A program made the position numbers and the translations under genes. DNA of 9,366 nucleotides. Source: Bacteroidota bacterium. Lineage in GTDB: Bacteria; Bacteroidota; Ignavibacteria; UBA10030. This document shows, one piece after another, positions 5,312-9,366 of the stretch (positions within the stretch are counted from its first letter, which is position 1; every line of letters begins with the position of its first letter). The stretch lies in the NCBI GenBank assembly GCA_003519375.1, contig DOWV01000001.1, positions 514-9,879 on the forward strand, written 5' to 3'. The notes beneath the pieces are model-generated. The model did not search any database. It had not been told where the DNA came from and was given only the letters and a program-made list of their open reading frames with translations.

Positions 5312-6514
5312 TCATCGCAATGTTATCATGACAATTTCTGCCGGGGCGTGAAAACGAACTGGTGCGAGCGTGAACCCTAATCCGTTCGTCACGCTGACGA
5401 TAAGCTTGCCGACACGATACAATCCGCTGACGTAATGTGATTCGATGTTTGCAGGTGCAAGCAGGAAAAGACCTGGAATCCCGAAGGAAATGCCTCCACC
5501 ATGCGTGTGCCCGGCAAGGAATAGCTGATATCCCTGCCTTTCCGCCAGAGAGACCAAGATTTCGGCTGGTTGGTGGACGAGCAGAATTCGATACCTCTCA
5601 TTGCCGGTGTTCAAAAGTTCCTCAATTCGGCCGTTTGAGGGCTTCTGGGAGTACGTATAGGTCACTACCGTAATTGCGAGGTTCGATGCATCCGACCCCA
5701 CGATCAGAGTTGAATCTTCCACCACTTTCACGCCGGCTCTTGCGAGTGCCTCGAGGACCATCGATTTCCTTGAGAAGATATCATGATCCCCAACTGCTGC
5801 GATCGAGCCATAGGGTGCCCTCAGATTGCCCAAGATAGCCGCGGTCGAGTCAATGTAGAGCGTTCCGGAAGTCACCAGGTCACCTGCGAAGAGCACCAAG
5901 TCCGGATTGAGCGAATTGACCTTCGCTACGTACCCGCGAAGGACCTGAGGCGTCGTCCTCCCATCGCCTTGCACATCGGAAATCTGTGCAATGCGGAATC
6001 CGCTGAGCGACTTGAACTCCGCCGGAAGCAAAACCTCCTGCTCGACGATTCGAACCGTCCAGGTGTCACGAACGATAACGATGACAGAGTAGAGCGCGAC
6101 AAACCCAGCTATGCAAGCTCTTATGACCGAAAGGCGCCGATTCCAGGATGCCGCGAAGTGCGGGATCGCTCGTTTGAGGAACCATCCTGTAATATCCAGC
6201 AGGAGAAAAAGGACAAGCAGTTGGACAGAGATAACCAGAGCTATCCAGAACGGATACGTGAGAATGACGTCGATAAAAGCTGCGTCACCTGCAAAGGCTG
6301 GAACGATACTCCTCCCTCCCACCAGATACGCCGCGAGGAAGACCACCGGAAGGAGGTTAACGAACACCAACACACTGACGATCGCCAGCCGGAGAGTTTC
6401 ACGATTCCAGGCTGTAATCTGAGTCAGCGCTTTGAAGAGTCTTCTGCCGACATAGATATTGATGCTGGCGAGCGGGACAAAGACAATGAGAGAGACAACA
6501 AGAGTCCATGGCAT
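5312..6514 (-). CDS. Membrane-anchored metallophosphoesterase with variant active site
   Basis: Calcineurin-like phosphoesterase of the YkuE/YaeI type, a family acting on phosphodiester or phospholipid-type substrates at the membrane. About four hydrophobic helices come first (roughly 3-21, 43-65, 80-108, 130-149), then the catalytic domain from about 165 to the end. Motifs: QISDVQGD at 177-184, AGDLV at 210-214, VGDHD at 241-245, LLVHQP at 311-316 and AGHTHGG at 334-340, with the family-typical ending SHYVSGLY...NGLG...PVRF. Two positions are unusual. The DxH motif reads D180-V-Q182, so a metal-binding His is replaced by Gln, and GNH[D/E] reads GDHD, so a metal-binding Asn is D243. D180, D212, H244, H314, H336 and H338 are kept. 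It may therefore use a different metal, have reduced activity, or belong to a distinct subfamily. ATG at 6514 has a purine-rich GGAAGGGAAG about 11 nt upstream. Substrate unknown. Confidence 0.88.
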   Translation of the reverse strand: MPWTLVVSLIVFVPLASINIYVGRRLFKALTQITAWNRETLRLAIVSVLVFVNLLPVVFLAAYLVGGRSIVPAFAGDAAFIDVILTYPFWIALVISVQLLVLFLLLDITGWFLKRAIPHFAASWNRRLSVIRACIAGFVALYSVIVIVRDTWTVRIVEQEVLLPAEFKSLSGFRIAQISDVQGDGRTTPQVLRGYVAKVNSLNPDLVLFAGDLVTSGTLYIDSTAAILGNLRAPYGSIAAVGDHDIFSRKSMVLEALARAGVKVVEDSTLIVGSDASNLAITVVTYTYSQKPSNGRIEELLNTGNERYRILLVHQPAEILVSLAERQGYQLFLAGHTHGGGISFGIPGLFLLAPANIESHYVSGLYRVGKLIVSVTNGLGFTLAPVRFHAPAEIVMITLR

Positions 6515-6562
6515 CGCCAGCGCTACTTCCCTTCCCGCTTAGACACATTCGTGCTCATTGTT

Positions 6563-7060
6563 TTAGTCCTCACTGCCTTCTTTGTATGTCCTTAAGAGAA
6601 AGGTCCTGAGTTCATCGAATGAAGAGAACACTTTCGTTGCACACCCAAGAATCCAGCCCGGAATCTCCTGCAGATCCAGTTCGGTCACAAGATACACCGG
6701 TTTCCGGGCAAACCGCGCCGTGGTGACTTCTCCAGTAGTGCCGGCACCCCTCTGGGCGCTTGAATCCCAATAACAAATCACATAGTCCGAGCGCTCCGCG
6801 ATCTCGTGGACATCAGTATCGATCAAGTCCCTTACGAGAGTTGTGTATTGCTCAAGGTTCCTTTGTTTGAGATCCCGGAACTGCATACCGGGAAGCCTCC
6901 GTGCCAGAAATTGTTCGCTTTCCCGATTCGGATTGAAGACGGCATGCTTCAGATTTGCGTCAATCCAAAGCTCCATCTCTCTCCTCCAGTTCACCCCCTC
7001 CCCCTTCGCATATTCCATTCCCCCGGACAAATATGTGCGTAGATTGGTCTTATCGTTCAC
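6563..7060 (-). CDS. Nucleoside 2-deoxyribosyltransferase-like protein
   Basis: A small soluble protein (165 aa) that resembles the nucleoside 2-deoxyribosyltransferase superfamily, whose members cleave or transfer the N-glycosidic bond of (deoxy)nucleosides or their monophosphates. It opens with a strand and glycine turn, TYLSGGM at 9-15 (compare the usual YLAGP/YLSGP), then VFNPNRE at 41-47. It has an acidic stretch LIDTDVHEIAERSDYVICYWD (79-99) like the usual D-x-x-x-I-x-x-SD segment, and GAGTTGEVTTA at 105-115, where E111 sits at the place of the family's catalytic Glu. The start is GTG at 7060, inside the last codons of the glcF-like gene (11-nt overlap); the nearby ATG is out of frame and followed by a stop. 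The overlap implies translational coupling. Family membership is by motif only; a nucleotide-sensing or non-catalytic role is possible. Confidence 0.7.
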   Translation of the reverse strand: MNDKTNLRTYLSGGMEYAKGEGVNWRREMELWIDANLKHAVFNPNRESEQFLARRLPGMQFRDLKQRNLEQYTTLVRDLIDTDVHEIAERSDYVICYWDSSAQRGAGTTGEVTTARFARKPVYLVTELDLQEIPGWILGCATKVFSSFDELRTFLLRTYKEGSED

Positions 7061-8417
7061 ATGCGTTCCAGAGAAATGTCGCTGTGTGCATCAACTCTAT
7101 CTTAAGACCCCTTTCGCGAAGGCCGTGTTGTATCTGAAGAAGGCATCCGGGATTTCCGGTGACGATGATATCCGGGGCGACTTTCGCGATGTTCTCAACT
7201 TTCCTATCAAGCAGTTTCATTGAATCGTCATGGTGTACGATATTGTAGATTCCCGCGCTGCCGCAACACCAGGTTGATTCCGGGATCTCTACGAAATCAA
7301 TGCCGGGCACCATCTTGATCAGCTGCCTTGGCTGTTGTGTGATTTTCTGGGTGTGAGCGAGGTGGCAGGCATCGTGGTACCCGACACGCTTACCCCGAAA
7401 TGAGTCCGTGCGCCTCGCTGTCCGAAGAAATCCCCCGTCATCTCCCCGATGACTTGGCACGCTGCTTGCGGGCGTGTATCCCGTTCGTGCCAGAAACTCC
7501 GTTATATCAAGTACCTTGGCCGAAATGCGCTTCGCTCGCTCGCTCCAATCGTGATCATCAGCGAAGACATGCGCATACTCCTTCATGAACGCACCGCAAC
7601 CCGCGGAATTCATCACAATGAAATCAAGATCATCCCGGTCGAAAAGGAGCATGTTCCGCTTCGCCATCTCACGCGCCGCATCAAGCACGCCGTTGTGGGC
7701 TTGCAGCGATCCGCAACAGGCCTGATTTCCCGGCACTACCACTTCGCAATCATGGTGTAGCAGCAATTTGACGGTGTCGAGGTTGACATCAGCAAAGGCG
7801 ACATCCATGATGCACCCGGTCAGGAACCCAACCCGGTACCGAGGTTCATGTGCGGGACGTAGCAATTCCGGAAGCACATCGCTCGAAAACTCCGTCGAAA
7901 TCGTCGGAGTCAAGGGTTGTATCGCCTGGAACTTTCGCGACATCAGACCGAGTACTCCTGACTTCTCGACAAACCACTTGAATCCGGATCGTTCGTAAAA
8001 CCGGAGAGATCTGGCGAGCAATTTGAGGCGCTGCTGTCTGATGAAAGCCCAGTCAAGCATCGTCTTCTTGATCAGACGTGTAAGAAGGCTTTCGTACTTT
8101 TCACGATAGATCTGTGTCCGTGCGGCCTCCACAAGCGAGCCGTATTTTACTCCGGCGGGACAAGCCGTCTCGCAAGCCTGGCAGTCGAGACAAAAATTCA
8201 TTTCACGGACAAAGCCGTCCGTAATCGGCAATTCCCCATCTGCGACCGCCTTGATGAGGCGGATTCTGCCTCTCGGCGAGGATTTTTCGAGTCCCGTCAG
8301 TGCATACGTCGGGCACGTCGGGAGACAGAGCCCGCAATGCATGCAGTTGATGATAACATCGTAGTTCGGGATGTCTATACCCTGGAACGCGGACAGAACC
8401 GTTGCTTTCTCATCCAT
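7050..8417 (-). CDS. glcF: Glycolate oxidase Fe-S subunit (GlcF-like)
   Basis: Electron-transfer subunit that, with the FAD subunits GlcD/GlcE, oxidises glycolate (or a related 2-hydroxyacid) and passes electrons toward quinones, as a peripheral membrane complex. Two 4Fe-4S binding motifs lie near the N-terminus: C25-x2-C28-x2-C31-x3-C35 and C76-x2-C79-x2-C82-x3-C86, each with the following Pro. Two cysteine-rich CCG domains follow, with C202, C234-C235 and C274, then C351, C384-C385 and C425. At 455 aa it is longer than E. coli GlcF (about 407). Some of the excess is a Ser/Gly/Arg-rich linker at about 312-342, between the CCG domains. It starts at ATG 8417, 6 nt after the rhomboid stop, without a clear Shine-Dalgarno. 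No glcD or glcE is in the window, so the FAD partner must lie elsewhere, and another 2-hydroxyacid oxidoreductase (lactate or glycerol-3-phosphate type) cannot be excluded. Confidence 0.87.
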   Translation of the reverse strand: MDEKATVLSAFQGIDIPNYDVIINCMHCGLCLPTCPTYALTGLEKSSPRGRIRLIKAVADGELPITDGFVREMNFCLDCQACETACPAGVKYGSLVEAARTQIYREKYESLLTRLIKKTMLDWAFIRQQRLKLLARSLRFYERSGFKWFVEKSGVLGLMSRKFQAIQPLTPTISTEFSSDVLPELLRPAHEPRYRVGFLTGCIMDVAFADVNLDTVKLLLHHDCEVVVPGNQACCGSLQAHNGVLDAAREMAKRNMLLFDRDDLDFIVMNSAGCGAFMKEYAHVFADDHDWSERAKRISAKVLDITEFLARTGYTPASSVPSHRGDDGGFLRTARRTDSFRGKRVGYHDACHLAHTQKITQQPRQLIKMVPGIDFVEIPESTWCCGSAGIYNIVHHDDSMKLLDRKVENIAKVAPDIIVTGNPGCLLQIQHGLRERGLKIELMHTATFLWNACER

Positions 8418-8423
8418 AGTAGA

Positions 8424-9095
8424 TTACCGAAATCGCCGAAATGGAAGTACGAGGGCGATGCCTGAAACGAATCCTCCAATGTGCGCCCACCAAGCAACGC
8501 CCCCCATCCCTCCTGTTTCATGACCGAGAGAGAGAACGCCGGTGAAGAATTGCATAACAAACCAGAATCCCAGCACGACGAGAGCAGGAAGTTCCGCAAT
8601 CTGTAGAAAGATAAAAATCGGTATCAGTGTCACCACTCGGGCGCCGGGGAACATCACGATGTACGCTCCGAGTACACCTGAAATCGCCCCACTGGCTCCA
8701 ACCATCGGCGTGGCCGACATGGGATCGACGAAGACGTGAAGACTCGACGCGGCAAACCCGCACAACACATAAAATACGAGAAATCTGGACCGGCCGAGTT
8801 TGTCCTCAACGTTATCCCCAAACACCCACATGTACAACATGTTCCCACCAAGATGCAGCCATCCGCCATGAACAAACATCGCGGTTAAGAAAGGGAAAAC
8901 GACACCCGGCACGAAATGGCCGAATGTCAATGATGATACTACACTTCTTGGCACCGCACCGAAGTTCTGAAAGAACGAACCGAGGTTCTCTCCAAGGCCA
9001 ATCTCATAGACAAACACAGCGACGTTCATCGCTATGAGTGCAATTGTGACGATTGGAATCCTTCGCGTCGGATTCCTGTCCTTCAGCGGAATCAA
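8424..9095 (-). CDS. Rhomboid-family intramembrane serine protease
   Basis: Polytopic inner-membrane protease that cuts transmembrane helices inside the bilayer. The sequence opens MIPLKDRNPTRR, then helix 1 (about 12-31), the loop-1/helix-2 block with H76, H81 and N85 (FVHGGWLHLGGN), FGDNVED at 92-98, the catalytic Ser S135 in GASGAISG (133-140), and catalytic H205 in WWAHIGGF. The Ser-His dyad and the oxyanion-hole residues (H81, N85) are intact, so it should be active. About six helices and 223 aa match the basic bacterial form. The start is TTG at 9095, chosen because it gives the expected IPLKD N-terminus; it overlaps the preceding gene's TGA (4-nt overlap), and no in-frame ATG or good Shine-Dalgarno lies nearby. 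Translation probably depends on coupling to the upstream gene. Substrate unknown. Confidence 0.93.
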   Translation of the reverse strand: MIPLKDRNPTRRIPIVTIALIAMNVAVFVYEIGLGENLGSFFQNFGAVPRSVVSSLTFGHFVPGVVFPFLTAMFVHGGWLHLGGNMLYMWVFGDNVEDKLGRSRFLVFYVLCGFAASSLHVFVDPMSATPMVGASGAISGVLGAYIVMFPGARVVTLIPIFIFLQIAELPALVVLGFWFVMQFFTGVLSLGHETGGMGGVAWWAHIGGFVSGIALVLPFRRFR

Positions 9096-9366
9096 CTGGC
9101 GAGATACTTTTTCAAGAACTCCACGACGTGTTTGTGAGCATCGGCAGTCGCGGTTTTGTCAAATTTCGGGTTACTCGGATTGGCGAAAGCATGATCCGCG
9201 TCATACATTTTCACGGTGATCCGCTTTGATGCCTTTTTCATGGTTACCTCGAACTCCTTCACTTTGGCCGGCGTGATCCAGCCATCCCTCACCGCGAAGA
9301 TTCCGAGCACAGGGCCATTCAGGCCTTTGAGCTTTGCTTGATCAGTGAGATTTTTGGAAGATGACG
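9092..9366 (-). CDS. Dienelactone-hydrolase-like alpha/beta hydrolase, C-terminal part (cut by window edge)
   Basis: Only the last 90 residues are in the window; the frame is open through the right edge, so the 5' end lies outside. An internal GTG at 9310 is not the true start. The fragment matches the C-terminus of the dienelactone hydrolase family, which hydrolyse lactones and related esters. GPVLGIFAVRDGWITP carries the presumed catalytic Asp and DADHAFANP the catalytic His, followed by the usual amphipathic closing helix (AHKHVVEFLKKYL). The Cys or Ser nucleophile lies outside the window. The family usually has about 230-270 residues. It ends in TGA at 9092, overlapping the rhomboid start. 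In many bacteria such proteins are of unknown substrate, so a catabolic role should not be assumed. Confidence 0.82.
   Translation of the reverse strand, partial: SSSKNLTDQAKLKGLNGPVLGIFAVRDGWITPAKVKEFEVTMKKASKRITVKMYDADHAFANPSNPKFDKTATADAHKHVVEFLKKYLAS

Noticed and set aside
5783..6595. Plus-strand open frame of 270 codons
   Set aside because: Antisense to the metallophosphoesterase gene; its translation is dominated by Arg, Asp, Glu and Asn with no hydrophobic core, as expected for a codon shadow.
1..9366. Mobile elements, CRISPR arrays, tRNA or rRNA genes, toxin-antitoxin or defence genes
   Set aside because: I looked on both strands and found no transposase-like frame, spaced repeat array, tRNA cloverleaf (other than the tmRNA ends) or defence-type motif.

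Overview
The window is a co-directional stretch of an ordinary bacterial chromosome. Every gene I can support, seven complete protein genes, one partial protein gene and one stable RNA gene, lies on the minus strand, so transcription runs from high to low coordinates. I saw no insertion sequence, CRISPR array, tRNA, rRNA or phage module. The glycolate-oxidase-type Fe-S subunit, the PhoB/PhoR-type two-component pair, weak Shine-Dalgarno sequences and frequent GTG/TTG starts suit a mesophilic, moderate-GC bacterium. The protein style and the short tmRNA tag ANYNYALAA suggest the Bacteroidota/Ignavibacteriota side of the tree. That placement is an impression, not a result.

In transcription order, the right edge (9366 to about 6563) holds a tightly packed run of four genes: the C-terminal part of a dienelactone-hydrolase-like enzyme, a rhomboid intramembrane protease, a GlcF-like Fe-S oxidoreductase subunit and a small nucleoside 2-deoxyribosyltransferase-like protein. 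Junctions are overlaps of 4 and 11 nt and one gap of 6 nt, so the four are probably co-transcribed, although their functions do not form an obvious pathway. After 48 nt comes a membrane-anchored metallophosphoesterase (6514-5312) in which two usually invariant active-site positions are changed. Next are a YgfZ-type folate-binding protein (5262-4390) and a LOG/TIGR00730-type nucleotide-processing protein (4298-3450).

The middle (3438-2912) holds a complete ssrA (tmRNA) unit: a sigma70-like promoter, a leader of about 50 nt, the RNA itself with a clear 7-bp acceptor stem, TPsiC arm and tag frame, and a strong intrinsic terminator. Its 3' CCA is not encoded. About 420 bp of non-coding DNA follows. 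It contains two short hairpins and the control region of the next operon.

The left part holds a response regulator (2492-1803) and a PhoR-like sensor histidine kinase (1806-355), coupled by a TGATG junction. Upstream of the regulator is a candidate promoter with an unusually long 20-bp spacer and a near-perfect palindrome centred exactly in it, followed by a direct repeat that could be an operator. The last 354 bases hold no gene I can support.

The best second looks are the altered metallophosphoesterase active site, the MerR-like layout of the two-component promoter, and the tmRNA tag, which is closed by stop codons in all three frames. I did not find a clearly new multi-gene system.
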